A stretch of 64,000 nt of DNA from Aromatoleum anaerobium (GTDB lineage: Bacteria > Pseudomonadota > Gammaproteobacteria > Burkholderiales > Rhodocyclaceae), in the NCBI RefSeq assembly GCF_012910705.2, contig NZ_WTVG02000039.1, forward strand, positions 372,001 through 436,000. Reading direction: 5' to 3'. The position numbers and the translations under genes were made by a program. This document shows positions 51,758-61,367 of this stretch, piece after piece; the first letter of the stretch is position 1; each line of letters starts with the position of its first letter. Below the pieces are notes generated by a model. It was not told the origin of the DNA. It saw only the letters and a list, made by a program, of their open reading frames with translations, and ran no database searches.

Positions 51758-53083
51758 TCAGCGCATGCCGAAAGCCGGTTTCATGTGTGCGAGTGCCCGC
51801 TTCCTCCGGCCAATCCACGCCGCCGAGAGCGCGCTCACGAGCCCTGCGAACAGCACGTACGCGCACACCAGCCACGGCTCGCCGCCGCCTTTCTGCAGCA
51901 GGTAGGTCGCGATGATCGGCGTGATTCCGCTCGCGAAGATGCCCGAGAACTGATAGACGAACGAGATGCCGGAATAGCGGACCTTCGCGTCGAAGAGCTC
52001 GGAGAACAATGCGGCTTCCGGGCCGTAGACCGACGCATAGAACACGCCGAACGGGATGATGATCGCGAGCCACACAGTCAGCATGTCGCCGCCGCTGTGC
52101 TTCATGAACCAGAAGCCGGCGAACGCGGACAGGCCGGTCAGCAGCGAGCCCCAGAAGTAGATCCGCGTGCGTCCGATCTTGTCCGACAGCCGCCCGAACA
52201 GCGGAATCGTGAAGATCATCACGAACGCGGCCGCCATCACGCCGGGCAGCGCGTCGGTACGGCTGAGGTTCAGCGTCTGCGTAAGGTACGCGATCGAGAA
52301 CACGCCGAACACGTTGAAGAACACGCCGTCGATGTAGCGGGCGCCCATGCCCGCCAGCACGTTGCCCGGATATTTCGTGATCACCTCTTTGATCGGCAGC
52401 TTGATCTCCTCGCCGCCCTCCTTCACCTTCGCGAACTCCGGCGTCTCCATCACGTTGAGGCGGATGTACATGCCGACCGCAACGAGCAGGAAGGACAGCA
52501 CGAACGCGGCGCGCCAGCCCCACGAGAGGAACTGCTCCTCGCTCATCGCCCACGACAGCCCGGCAACGACGCCCGACGCCAGGCACAGGCCGAGCGCGAG
52601 GCCGATCTGCGGGATGCTGGCGTAGAAGCCGCGCTTTTCCTTCGGCGCGTATTCGAACGCCATCAGCACCGCGCCGCCCCACTCGCCGCCGAGGCCGATG
52701 CCCTGCGCGATGCGCAGCGCGAGCAGGAGCAGCGGCGCCCAGATGCCGATCTGATCGTAAGTCGGAACGAGCCCGATCAGCACCGTCGAGACGCCCATGA
52801 TCATCAGCGTCATCACGAGCATGCTCTTGCGGCCGAGCTTGTCGCCGAAGTGGCCGAAGATCACGCCGCCGAGCGGTCGGCTGAGGAAGCCGACCGCGAA
52901 CGTCCCGTACGCGAGCATCGTCGAGACGAGCGGGTCTGACGACGGGAAATAGAGCTTGTTGAACACGATCCCGGCGACAACGCCGTACAGAAAAAAGTCG
53001 TACCATTCAATCGTCGCACCGATCAGGCTCGCGGTGACGACCCTGCGTACTTCCTTCGAATCCCTGGTTGCAGAACGGCTCAT
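51758..53083 (-). CDS. MFS transporter, metabolite:H+ symporter (MHS) family, probable isethionate uptake (IseU)
   Basis: A 441-residue permease with 12 membrane segments. MHS-family signatures are [60 protein letters not shown] and a second-half [16 protein letters not shown]. It lies 47 bp downstream of the GMC dehydrogenase gene, followed by a strong terminator. An MHS/MFS transporter with a GMC dehydrogenase and IclR regulator is the known iseU-iseJ-iseR isethionate module of Cupriavidus necator, so isethionate uptake is the best inference. Confidence 0.8.
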   Translation of the reverse strand: MSRSATRDSKEVRRVVTASLIGATIEWYDFFLYGVVAGIVFNKLYFPSSDPLVSTMLAYGTFAVGFLSRPLGGVIFGHFGDKLGRKSMLVMTLMIMGVSTVLIGLVPTYDQIGIWAPLLLLALRIAQGIGLGGEWGGAVLMAFEYAPKEKRGFYASIPQIGLALGLCLASGVVAGLSWAMSEEQFLSWGWRAAFVLSFLLVAVGMYIRLNVMETPEFAKVKEGGEEIKLPIKEVITKYPGNVLAGMGARYIDGVFFNVFGVFSIAYLTQTLNLSRTDALPGVMAAAFVMIFTIPLFGRLSDKIGRTRIYFWGSLLTGLSAFAGFWFMKHSGGDMLTVWLAIIIPFGVFYASVYGPEAALFSELFDAKVRYSGISFVYQFSGIFASGITPIIATYLLQKGGGEPWLVCAYVLFAGLVSALSAAWIGRRKRALAHMKPAFGMR

Positions 53084-53130
53084 GTTTGTCTCCTCTGTAC
53101 TTCCTTTTTTAGGGGGTGTAGCAGTCGTTT

Positions 53131-54771
53131 TCAGATCAGCGCGGACTCTCCCCGCATGACGATCGACGCGGGTCGTGCCCGCGCGTCGGCGAGGATCATG
53201 TCCGCGGCCTTTTCCGCAATCATGATCGTCGGCGCATTGGTGTTGCCGGACACGATCTCAGGCATGATTGACGCATCGACGACGCGCAGCCCTGCGACCC
53301 CACGCACGCGCAGACGGTCGTCGACCACGGCCATCGCGTCGTCGCCCATCTTGCAGGTGCCCGCCGGGTGGTAGATCGACTGGCTGAAGCGCCGCGCCGC
53401 GTCGAGGAGCTCGTCGTCGCTGCGATAGCCCGTGCCGGGCACGAACTCCGAAATGATGTGCGGGCGCATCGACGGCGATTCGGCGATCCGCCGGGCGACC
53501 TTGATGCCACCGATCACGACCGGATGGTCGCGCTCGTCCGACAGGTAGTTCGGGTGGATCGCCGGGTAGCGCAACGGATCGGCTGAGCGGATCTCGACGC
53601 GTCCGCGGCTGTAGGGACGCAGCTGGCACACGGACGCGGTGAAGGCCGAGAACCGATGCGCGCCCTCGCCCGGCTTGTCGGCGCTCAGCGGCTGCATGTG
53701 GAACTGGATGTCGGGCCGCTCGACGCCGGCCCCCGAGCGCGTGAAGATAGCGACCTGGCTCGCCGCGAGCGTCAGCGGCCCGCTGCGCGACACCATGTAC
53801 TGCAGCCCGATCCAGAGCTTCTGGATCGGGCTGTTGACTTCGTCGTTGAGCGTGCGCTGGCGCGTCTTGAACACGAGCCGAACCTGCAGGTGATCCTGCA
53901 GGTTTTCGCCGACGCCGGGCAGGGGATGCACGACCGGGACGCCGACACCCGCCAGGAGCTTCTGCGGGCCGACGCCCGAGCACTGCAGGATCTGCGGCGA
54001 GCCGATCGCGCCCGCAGCGAGGATCACTTCGCGCTGCGCCCTGACCTGCCGCAACTGCCCGGCCTGGCGGAACTCGACGCCGACCGCGCGCTTGCCTTCG
54101 AACAGCACCCGCGTCGTCTGGGCGTGCGTCTCGACGAGAAGGTTCGCACGCTTGCGCGCCGGGCGCAGGAAAGCCTTCGCGGTGCTGCAGCGAAATCCCT
54201 TGTGCGCGGTCTGCTGGAAATAGCCGACGCCTTCCTGGGTCGCACCGTTGAAATCGGGGTTGAACGGGATGCCGAGGTCGCGCGCGCCAGCGATGAAGAA
54301 GTCGGCGATCGGCCGCCGCAGCCGCAGGTCGGACACCTTCAGCGGCCCGCCGGCGCCGTGGAATTCGGACGCGCCGCGTTCCTGGTCCTCGGATTTGCGG
54401 AAGTACGGCAGGACCTCGTCGTAGCTCCAGCCCTTGTTGCCCAGCGCCGCCCAGCGGTCGTAGTCCTCGCGCTGGCCGCGCACGTACAGCAGGCCGTTCA
54501 GCGAGCTCGATCCGCCGAGCACCTTGCCGCGCGGCCACTGCAGCTTGCGCCCGGCGATGCCCTCGTCGGGCTCGGTGACGAAGCACCAGTCGAACTTCGG
54601 ATCGTGCATCGTCTTGAAATAACCCACCGGAATGTGGATCCATGGATTGCTGTCGGGACCCCCGGCCTCGAGCAGCAGCACGCGTACACCGGGGTCGGCG
54701 GACAGGCGATTCGCGACCACGCAGCCCGCGGAGCCCGCACCCACGACGATGTAGTCGACGGTGTCCTGCAT
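53131..54771 (-). CDS. GMC-family FAD dehydrogenase, probable isethionate dehydrogenase (IseJ)
   Basis: A 546-residue glucose-methanol-choline oxidoreductase. The FAD motif is [20 protein letters not shown] (residues 5-24), with GMC signatures [20 protein letters not shown] and [18 protein letters not shown]. The C-terminal block [14 protein letters not shown] with its active-site histidine and [20 protein letters not shown] is intact. In the isethionate pathway this type oxidises isethionate to sulfoacetaldehyde, which Xsc (copy 2) can cleave. By sequence alone it resembles choline dehydrogenases, so the assignment rests on context. It is divergent from the IclR gene. Confidence 0.82.
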   Translation of the reverse strand: MQDTVDYIVVGAGSAGCVVANRLSADPGVRVLLLEAGGPDSNPWIHIPVGYFKTMHDPKFDWCFVTEPDEGIAGRKLQWPRGKVLGGSSSLNGLLYVRGQREDYDRWAALGNKGWSYDEVLPYFRKSEDQERGASEFHGAGGPLKVSDLRLRRPIADFFIAGARDLGIPFNPDFNGATQEGVGYFQQTAHKGFRCSTAKAFLRPARKRANLLVETHAQTTRVLFEGKRAVGVEFRQAGQLRQVRAQREVILAAGAIGSPQILQCSGVGPQKLLAGVGVPVVHPLPGVGENLQDHLQVRLVFKTRQRTLNDEVNSPIQKLWIGLQYMVSRSGPLTLAASQVAIFTRSGAGVERPDIQFHMQPLSADKPGEGAHRFSAFTASVCQLRPYSRGRVEIRSADPLRYPAIHPNYLSDERDHPVVIGGIKVARRIAESPSMRPHIISEFVPGTGYRSDDELLDAARRFSQSIYHPAGTCKMGDDAMAVVDDRLRVRGVAGLRVVDASIMPEIVSGNTNAPTIMIAEKAADMILADARARPASIVMRGESALI

Positions 54772-54839
54772 CGTTGTTGTCTCCTGGTTGTACCGACCGC
54801 AGAAGATCGCTCGCCTGCGCGTCGGAATTTAGAATTTAT

Positions 54840-54854
54840 GAAACGCCGCGTTTC
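54840..54854. promoter_or_regulatory. palindromic operator between iseJ-like and iclR genes
   Basis: GAAACGCCGCGTTTC is a perfect palindrome around a central C, with a weaker half-site GGACGTTTCAA 10 bp downstream. It is placed in the 154-bp divergent region and is typical of IclR-type sites. Confidence 0.6.
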
Positions 54855-54925
54855 ACTTGCGGACGTTTCAACTATTCCGCACAGTGCAAGCCGGAGACAA
54901 CAGCGAACTGCATTGGGGACCCCAA

Positions 54926-55777
54926 GTGAAACGAACTTCATCCGATCCGTTTCAAAATCGCAGCGCAGCATCGCCGAACGACGGGTTCGACGACGACGAA
55001 TCACCCGACGGTGGCGGCGAGGACGTCCGCGTGCTGCGTGCGCTGAACGTGCTGGAACACCTTTCCGCGTCGGCAGACCCGTTGACTCTCGCGGTGCTCG
55101 CGCAGCGCCTGCGGGTGCCGAAACCCACGCTGATGCGGCTGCTGCGCGCGATGGAAGTCGGCGGCTACGTGCTGCGCGGCCCCGCTGCCGGCTTCGTCCC
55201 CGGGCCGCAGGCGGCCGCGCTCGCGCTGCGCACCCTGCGCGGTCCGGACCTGCGCCGTCATTGCCGCTCGATCCTGCGCCGGCTGGTCAACCGTCTTGGC
55301 GAGACCTGCAACCTGACTGCCCCGCACGGCGCGCGCGTGCTGTACGTCGAGCGCGTCGAGACGAGCGAGCCGCTGCGCCTGCATCTGACCCCCGGAAGCT
55401 GGGTGCCGCTGCATTGCACCGCGAGCGGCAAGCTCTTCCTCGCGTCGCTGTCGCTGCTCGAGCGCCGGCGCACGCTCGCGCATCTGCCACTGACGCGCGC
55501 GGCGCCGCGCACGCTCGTCGATCGCGACGCGCTCGACGCCGAGCTCGACCGCCTCGTTCGACTCGGCATCGGGGTCGACAACGAGGAGTTCGTGCGCGGC
55601 ATGATCGCGGTCGCCGTCCCGGTGTTCGACAAGGACCGCAAGGTCGTCGCGGCGGTCGCGTGTCATGCACCGACCGCGCGGCTGTCGCTCGACGAGCTTC
55701 TGACTTATGTGCCGCAGCTGCGCATCGCCGCGGACGAAATGGGGCCGGTGCTGTCACCGACCGTGACCTCGCCGTGA
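54926..55777 (+). CDS. IclR-family transcriptional regulator, probable IseR
   Basis: A 283-residue regulator with an N-terminal winged helix (VLRALNVLEHLSASADPLTL, AQRLRVPKPTLMRLLRAMEV) and the IclR effector domain (ARVLYVERVETSEPLRLHLT, PLHCTASGKLFLA, GIGVDNEEFVRGMIAVAVPV). GTG 54926 is chosen; an upstream TTG at 54857 would place the start inside the operator region. Divergent transcription from the GMC gene suggests it controls that operon and itself. The effector is probably isethionate or sulfoacetaldehyde. Confidence 0.85.
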   Translation: MKRTSSDPFQNRSAASPNDGFDDDESPDGGGEDVRVLRALNVLEHLSASADPLTLAVLAQRLRVPKPTLMRLLRAMEVGGYVLRGPAAGFVPGPQAAALALRTLRGPDLRRHCRSILRRLVNRLGETCNLTAPHGARVLYVERVETSEPLRLHLTPGSWVPLHCTASGKLFLASLSLLERRRTLAHLPLTRAAPRTLVDRDALDAELDRLVRLGIGVDNEEFVRGMIAVAVPVFDKDRKVVAAVACHAPTARLSLDELLTYVPQLRIAADEMGPVLSPTVTSP

Positions 55778-55787
55778 GGTACGACCG

Positions 55788-56549
55788 TCAGGCCGCGAAG
55801 CTCCTGAGCGCCGAGACGACGAGGCTCGCGCCGATCGCGACGAGCGTCAGCGATGCGACACGGCGTATCGTGCGCGGCGCGAGCGCGGGCGGATAGCGCC
55901 TGCCTACAAGGGTCGCGAGGGCGACCAACGGCAGCGTGAAGGCGGCGAGCGTCAGGATTTCGGCATCGAAGCCGCCCTGCGCGGCAGTCAACAACGAACG
56001 GGTGCCGGCCGTCACGGCGAACAACAACAGGAGCATGTTTCGCACCACGGCCGGCTCCATCGGCTGGCGGTAGAACTGGAAGATCAGCGGCGGTCCGGCG
56101 ATGCCGAAGAGTCCCCCGGTGAGCCCGGACAGGAAGCCGCTGGCGAAGAAGCTGCGCTCGGACGAGCGCGTGGCAAGCATCGCCGGACGCAGCGAGAACG
56201 TGATGCTGCCGTGCAGGATCACGACGCCGAGCAGGAGTTGCAGCAGGTTCGACGCGGTGCCGCTGAGGAAGTCGAGCAGCAGCACGCCGGCAACGATCGC
56301 CGGCAGGATGCCGAGCGAGGCGGCGCCGGCCGCCCGCCAGTCGATATGGTGGAGTCTGCCCGGCAGTGCGCAGGCGCTGTTCGCGACCGAAATCAGGCTG
56401 ACGACCGCGGCGACGGTCGCGATCGACGCGAGGCCGAAGCCGCTCGTCGCGCCCATCACGATCATGCCGAGCCCGAAACCGGTGACGGTCTGAAAATAAG
56501 TCGCGACCGCGATGACCGCAAGCAGCGGCAGCAGGGTTTCGAGGTTCAC
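55788..56549 (-). CDS. TauE/SafE family sulfite exporter
   Basis: A 253-residue membrane protein with about eight segments. It has the TauE/SafE (DUF81) repeat features: TYFQTVTGFGLGMIVMGATS in the first half and FASGFLSGLTGGLFGIAGPP in the second. TauE exports the sulfite or sulfonate released by C2-sulfonate breakdown. It lies in the sulfonate region, convergent with the IclR gene and 82 bp downstream of pta. The other module has a different exporter family (YeiH type) for the same presumed task. Confidence 0.85.
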   Translation of the reverse strand: MNLETLLPLLAVIAVATYFQTVTGFGLGMIVMGATSGFGLASIATVAAVVSLISVANSACALPGRLHHIDWRAAGAASLGILPAIVAGVLLLDFLSGTASNLLQLLLGVVILHGSITFSLRPAMLATRSSERSFFASGFLSGLTGGLFGIAGPPLIFQFYRQPMEPAVVRNMLLLLFAVTAGTRSLLTAAQGGFDAEILTLAAFTLPLVALATLVGRRYPPALAPRTIRRVASLTLVAIGASLVVSALRSFAA

Positions 56550-56631
56550 CGGACGGATCTTTGCACAACCGGACCTGGTCCGGTTGTCCCCGGCCGGTCG
56601 GCGCGGTCCATCTGGCTGTTCTCGTCGGCGC

Positions 56632-57648
56632 TCACAGCCTCGTCCGTTTCTCCGCGACCTGCCCCTGCACGACGGTCACCGCGATGACGTGAAACACGTC
56701 GTCGGCGCTGCAGCCGCGCGACAGGTCGTTCGCCGGCTTCGCGAGCCCCTGCAGCAGCGGGCCGATCGCCACCGCGCCGCCGATGCGCTCGGCGAGCTTG
56801 TAGCCGATGTTGCCGGCTTCGAGGTTGGGGAACACGAGCACATTCGCGCGGCCCTTGACCTGCGAGTCGGGGATCTTGCGGTTTGCGATCTCGGCGACGA
56901 TCGCCGCGTCGAGCTGTACATCGCCGTCAATCGCAAGGCCCGGCCGCTGCCCGCGAACCCGCCGCGCGGCGTCGGCAACCTTGTCGACCGCCGCGTGTTT
57001 CGCGCTGCCACCGGTCGAGAACGACAGCATCGCGACGCGCGGCTCCTCCATCAGCAGCTTGCGCGCGCTGTCGGCAGCGGCCATCGCGATCTCGGCAAGC
57101 TCCTCCGCGTCCGGATCGACGACGAGCCCGCAGTCGGAAAAGATCAGGCCGCCCTTCAGGCTGTGGAACGGCTCGCACATCATCATCAGGAAGAAGCTCG
57201 ACACCAGTTTGAACGACGGGTCGGGGCCGATGATCTGGATCGCGGCGCGGACGACGTCGGCCGTCGTACGCACCGCGCCGGACACCGCCCCGTCGGCATG
57301 ACCAAGCCGCAGCATCAGGTTCGCGAAGCACAGCGGGTCGAGCACCGCACGCTGCGCGTCGTCGAGGCTCATCCCCTTCTTCTGCCGCAGTGCGTGAAGC
57401 TCGTGCGCGAACACCGGCGTCAGCGTTGAATCGGCCGGGTCGACGAGCTCGATGCCGGCGAGATCGATCTGCCCGACGTCGGCGCATTTCGCGATCGCCG
57501 CGCGGTCGCCGACGAGCACGATCCGGGCGATGCCTTCACGCGTCGCGCGCGCCGCAGCCTGCAGGATGCGCGGGTCGTCGCCCTCGCTCAGCACGATGCG
57601 CCCGGGCACTGCGCGGGCCTTGTCGATGATCCGGTTGATCGCTTTCAT
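56632..57648 (-). CDS. pta: phosphate acetyltransferase
   Basis: A 338-residue short-form Pta, converting acetyl phosphate from Xsc to acetyl-CoA. Signatures are [20 protein letters not shown] near the start, [72 protein letters not shown] and the final [22 protein letters not shown] 57648 is preferred over TTG 57660; the RBS is weak. No ackA is near, so acetyl phosphate goes to acetyl-CoA. It serves both sulfonate modules, as no second pta is visible. Confidence 0.93.
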   Translation of the reverse strand: MKAINRIIDKARAVPGRIVLSEGDDPRILQAAARATREGIARIVLVGDRAAIAKCADVGQIDLAGIELVDPADSTLTPVFAHELHALRQKKGMSLDDAQRAVLDPLCFANLMLRLGHADGAVSGAVRTTADVVRAAIQIIGPDPSFKLVSSFFLMMMCEPFHSLKGGLIFSDCGLVVDPDAEELAEIAMAAADSARKLLMEEPRVAMLSFSTGGSAKHAAVDKVADAARRVRGQRPGLAIDGDVQLDAAIVAEIANRKIPDSQVKGRANVLVFPNLEAGNIGYKLAERIGGAVAIGPLLQGLAKPANDLSRGCSADDVFHVIAVTVVQGQVAEKRTRL

Positions 57649-57755
57649 TGTTTCATCCAAAAAAGTGCCGAAACCGGCGTTCAGGGAGGCCGGTTCCGGC
57701 CGAACACAACCCCCGGGGTGGAGGGCTGAGGAGGGATGAGGGGATCGGACGCCGG

Positions 57756-59183
57756 TCAGCGTTCGCCGAAGAGGGGCGGAGCGGCGACGAGCGGTATCTC
57801 CTCATCGTCGCCACCACGCCGCTTTCGCAGCGCATGGGCGAGCACGAGGACGACAAGGCTGACGACGCCGAGCGCAAGCGGCGTGCGCTGGCCTGGGATG
57901 AAGGCCATCGCGACAATGATGCCGAGCATGCCGACGATCGCGACCCAAGTCAGATAGGGGAAGGCCCACATCTTCACGCGCAGGCGCGCCGGGTCTTCCT
58001 TCTCGAGTCGACGGCGCAGGCGCAGCTGTGAGAACGCGATCAGCAGATAGACGAAGATCGCGACCGTGCCGTACGAATTGACAAGGAAGGCGAAGACCTT
58101 ATCCGGCGAGAGGTAGGACATCACGATGGCCGCGTAGCCGAACAGCGTGCCGAACAGGATCGCCGGGACCGGCACGCCGTTGCGGCTGACCTTCGCCAGC
58201 ACCTGCGGCGCGTCGCCGCGCCGCGTCAGCGCGAACAGCATCCGGGACGAGGCGTACAGCCCCGAATTCAACGCCGACAGCACCGCAGTCAGGACGACCG
58301 CGTTCATGATGTGCGCCGCCGCCGGGATGCCCATCGCGTTGAGCGCGCTGACGTAGGGCGTCGCGATGCCGGCGGAGTTCCACGGCACGAGGCAGACGAC
58401 CAGCAGGACCGACCCGACGTAGAACACCAGCACGCGCGTGATTACCGAGTTCGTCGCCTTCGCGACCGCCTTCTCGGGCTCCGCCGTCTCGGCGGCGGCG
58501 ATCGTGACGATCTCGGCGCCGAAGTAGAAGCCGGTCGCCGCGACCGCGCCGGTCAGGATCGGCACGATGCCCTTCGGCGCGAAGCCGCCGTGCGCGGTGA
58601 GGTTCGCGACGCTCGCCGTCGCGTCCGGCCACATCCCGAGCACATACAGGCCGCCGAGGAACAGGAACACGACGATCGCCGCGACCTTGATCGACGCGAA
58701 CCAGAACTCGAACTCGCCGAAGGACTTCACCGATACCAGGTTGGTCATCGTCAGCGATACGAGCAGTACGAGGCTGATGAGCCACGCCGGTACGCCCGGT
58801 ATCCAGTAGCGGATCAGGTCGGCGCCGGCGACCGCTTCGAGCGCGACGACGATGACCCAGAAGTACCAATACATCCAACCGGTCAGGAAGCCGGCCAGGT
58901 TGCCGACCGCCGGCCGGTCCTGCCACGCGAGGCGGGCGTACTCGTAGAACGAGCCGACCGCCGGCAGCGCGACGGCCATCTCGCCGAGCATGCGCATCAC
59001 CAGCACGACGAGCAGGCCGGTGATCAGGAAAGACAGGATGGCCGCCGGCCCGACGGACTGGATGACGACCCCGCTGCCGACGAACAACCCTGCGCCGATG
59101 ACGCCGCCGAGCGCGATCATCGTCATGTGCCGCTGCTTGAGGCTGTGCTGCAGCCCGCTTGAATTCTGCAGTTCGCTTTTCAC
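57756..59183 (-). CDS. amino acid permease (APC superfamily, GabP/AAT type)
   Basis: A 475-residue permease with 12 membrane segments starting at GTG 59183 behind GGAGGAGA. Family features are [60 protein letters not shown] and [20 protein letters not shown]. Its place between xsc copy 2 and pta in the same direction suggests import of an amino-sulfonate or of a small amino acid such as taurine, beta-alanine or GABA. Direct sequence evidence for the substrate is lacking. Confidence 0.85.
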   Translation of the reverse strand: MKSELQNSSGLQHSLKQRHMTMIALGGVIGAGLFVGSGVVIQSVGPAAILSFLITGLLVVLVMRMLGEMAVALPAVGSFYEYARLAWQDRPAVGNLAGFLTGWMYWYFWVIVVALEAVAGADLIRYWIPGVPAWLISLVLLVSLTMTNLVSVKSFGEFEFWFASIKVAAIVVFLFLGGLYVLGMWPDATASVANLTAHGGFAPKGIVPILTGAVAATGFYFGAEIVTIAAAETAEPEKAVAKATNSVITRVLVFYVGSVLLVVCLVPWNSAGIATPYVSALNAMGIPAAAHIMNAVVLTAVLSALNSGLYASSRMLFALTRRGDAPQVLAKVSRNGVPVPAILFGTLFGYAAIVMSYLSPDKVFAFLVNSYGTVAIFVYLLIAFSQLRLRRRLEKEDPARLRVKMWAFPYLTWVAIVGMLGIIVAMAFIPGQRTPLALGVVSLVVLVLAHALRKRRGGDDEEIPLVAAPPLFGER

Positions 59184-59341
59184 CTTCGGTCTCCTCCGAG
59201 GTTGGATCGAGTGCGGACGCCATGCTTTGTTGTAGTCCCGGTCCAGCCGTTGGCGAACCGGTTCCCATGGTCCTTCCGCGAGGCCGCCCCGCCCTGATGC
59301 GGCGGCGACCGGAATTCGGGATTGGCGCGATGCGACGCACT

Positions 59342-59377
59342 CGGCTCCGGCGAGGCGACCTGCGCCCGCCGGAGCCG
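59342..59377. terminator. hairpin between xsc copy 2 and the permease gene
   Basis: A perfect 11-bp stem, CGGCTCCGGCG (59342-59352) and CGCCGGAGCCG (59367-59377), starting 10 bp beyond the xsc stop, without a T-run. It may attenuate or protect the xsc transcript. Confidence 0.45.
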
Positions 59378-59386
59378 CCGCGTCCG

Positions 59387-61198
59387 TCAGACGTAGTCCT
59401 TGTACTTGTCGAGCAGGCGCACGGGCTTGGCGAGCGCATCGCGGCGGAACGGGTCGCCGAGTTCGCGCGTGCACATGATCTCGATGACGCAGGTCTTGCC
59501 CTCGTTCATCTGCAGGTCGATCGCGCGCTTCAGGGCCGGGCCGACGTCTTCGAGCCTGTCCACGGTGATGCCCTCGGCGCCCATCGCCCGCGCGATCGCC
59601 GCGAAGCTCTGGTTGTCGAGCTCGCCGGCGACGAAGCGGCGGTTGTAGAAGTCGACCTGGTTCTTCTTCTCCGCGCCCCACTGCCGGTTGTGGAACACGA
59701 CCGCGGTCACCGGGATGTTGTGGCGCACGCAGGTCATCGTCTCCATCAGGCTCATGCCCCACGCGCCGTCACCGGCGTAGGACACCGCCGGCCGATGCGG
59801 CGCGGCGACCTTCGCGCCGATGATCGTCGGAAACGCGTAGCCGCAGTTGCCGAAGCTCATCGCGGCGAAGAAACTCCTCGGCTTCTCGAAGCGCAGGTAG
59901 CTGTTCGCGACCGAGTTGATGTTGCCGATGTCGGTCGACACCATCACGTCTTCCGGCATCGCTTTTTCCAGTTCGCGCAGCACCTGGCGCGGATGGAGGT
60001 ACTCGCCGCCCGAGAACGGCTTCTCCTTCGCGTTCTCCTCGATCATGTCGAGGCTGAACGGGTCGCGCTCGTGCGTCCATTCGTCGAGCTCGCGCTCCCA
60101 CGCGGCCTTCTCGGCCTGCACCTTGGCGTAGCGCGCTTCACGCGTCGCATCGCATTCGAGCGTGCAACCGGTCAGGCGCCACGTGAGCGCCTTGGCCGCG
60201 GCCTTGGCATCGCCGCAGATGCCCACCGAGATCTTCTTCACGAGACCGAGCATCTTGTTGTCGGCGTCGATCTGGATGATCTTGGCGTTCTTCGGCCAGT
60301 AGTCCATGCCGTGCTGCGGCAGCGTGCCGAAGGGCCCCAGGCGCGAACCGAGCGCGATGACGACGTCGGCCTGCGCCATCAGCTTCATCGCCGCTTTGGA
60401 GCCCTGGTAGCCGAGCGGGCCGCACCACAGCGGGTGGCTCGCGGGGAACGAGTCGTTGTGCAGGTAGCTATTGACGACCGGGGCGCCGAGGCGCTCGGCG
60501 AGCGCCTTGCATTCCTCGACCGCGTCGGCCATCACGACGCCGCCGCCCGAGATGATCACCGGGAACTTGGCGGTGGCGAGCAGTTCGGCCGCTTCATTGA
60601 GGCTCGCTTCGCCGCCGGCGCCACGGTCGAGCCGCGCGGGCTTGGGGATCTCGCAGGTGATCTCGCCGTAGAAGTAGTCGCGCGGGATGTTGAGCTGGGT
60701 CGGGCCCATCTCGCTCATCGCGCGGTCGAAGCAGCGCCCGGTGTATTCGGCCATGCGCGCGGGGTGGGTGACGTGGCCCTGGTATTTGGTGAATTCCTGG
60801 AACATCGGCAGCTGCTTGCATTCCTGGAAGCCGCCCAGGCCCATCGTCATCGTGCCGGTCTCGGGCGTGACGATCACCACCGGGCTGTGCGCCCAGTAGG
60901 CCGCACCGATGGCGGTGACGCAGTTGCTGATGCCGGGGCCGTTCTGCCCGATCACCACGCCGTGGCGCCCCGACACGCGCGAGAAGCCGTCGGCCATGTG
61001 GCCCGCGCCCTGCTCGTGCACCACCGGAATCAGACGGATGCCGGCCGGCGCGAAGATGTCCATCGCGTCCATGAACGCCGAGCCCATGATCCCGAACATG
61101 TCGGTCACCCCGTTGGCCACCATCGTCTCGACGAAGGCTTCCGACGGGGTCATCTTCTGCGGGCCGCTGACGACCGGGCGGTGATCTTGTTCGCTCAT
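59387..61198 (-). CDS. xsc: sulfoacetaldehyde acetyltransferase (Xsc), copy 2
   Basis: The 603-residue product has the same sequence as copy 1, including both ThDP-binding regions (VHEQGAGHMADGFSRVSGRH and GDGAWGMSLMETMT). The start ATG 61198 has AGGAGA upstream. The gene is first in a unit with the permease, pta and tauE-type exporter and is divergent from an IclR regulator. It lies with the isethionate genes, so copy 2 may serve isethionate and copy 1 taurine, giving separate control of one enzyme. Confidence 0.95.
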   Translation of the reverse strand: MSEQDHRPVVSGPQKMTPSEAFVETMVANGVTDMFGIMGSAFMDAMDIFAPAGIRLIPVVHEQGAGHMADGFSRVSGRHGVVIGQNGPGISNCVTAIGAAYWAHSPVVIVTPETGTMTMGLGGFQECKQLPMFQEFTKYQGHVTHPARMAEYTGRCFDRAMSEMGPTQLNIPRDYFYGEITCEIPKPARLDRGAGGEASLNEAAELLATAKFPVIISGGGVVMADAVEECKALAERLGAPVVNSYLHNDSFPASHPLWCGPLGYQGSKAAMKLMAQADVVIALGSRLGPFGTLPQHGMDYWPKNAKIIQIDADNKMLGLVKKISVGICGDAKAAAKALTWRLTGCTLECDATREARYAKVQAEKAAWERELDEWTHERDPFSLDMIEENAKEKPFSGGEYLHPRQVLRELEKAMPEDVMVSTDIGNINSVANSYLRFEKPRSFFAAMSFGNCGYAFPTIIGAKVAAPHRPAVSYAGDGAWGMSLMETMTCVRHNIPVTAVVFHNRQWGAEKKNQVDFYNRRFVAGELDNQSFAAIARAMGAEGITVDRLEDVGPALKRAIDLQMNEGKTCVIEIMCTRELGDPFRRDALAKPVRLLDKYKDYV

Positions 61199-61228
61199 TG
61201 GTGCTGTCTCCTGAGGTGAGGTCAATCA
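59387..61228. repeat. 1,842-bp direct repeat, copy 2 (xsc gene)
   Basis: Partner of 46192-48033. The upstream sequence diverges after GGTCAATCA, apart from a related regulatory box, and the downstream sequence diverges at the stop codon. Confidence 0.85.
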
Positions 61229-61238
61229 AATCAAATTC

Positions 61239-61265
61239 GGTACAATTTGTTCCGATATTTGAAAC
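61239..61265. promoter_or_regulatory. sulfonate box upstream of xsc copy 2
   Basis: GGTAC-AATTTGTTC-CGATATTTGAAAC, 41-67 bp before the xsc start. 23 of 27 positions match the tauX site. Confidence 0.6.
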
Positions 61266-61321
61266 ATAATCGAACTCTAGGACGAGCAAAACAAAACGTC
61301 AACACAGAAATCACGAAAACC

Positions 61322-61349
61322 GGTACGATTTGTATATCAAAATTGAAAC
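61322..61349. promoter_or_regulatory. sulfonate box upstream of the IclR gene
   Basis: GGTACGATTTGTATATCA followed by AAATTGAAAC. Same pattern with a 1-bp longer spacing, ending 18 bp before the IclR start, as expected for autoregulation. Confidence 0.5.
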
Positions 61350-61367
61350 TTCTATGAGGAGCCTGTG

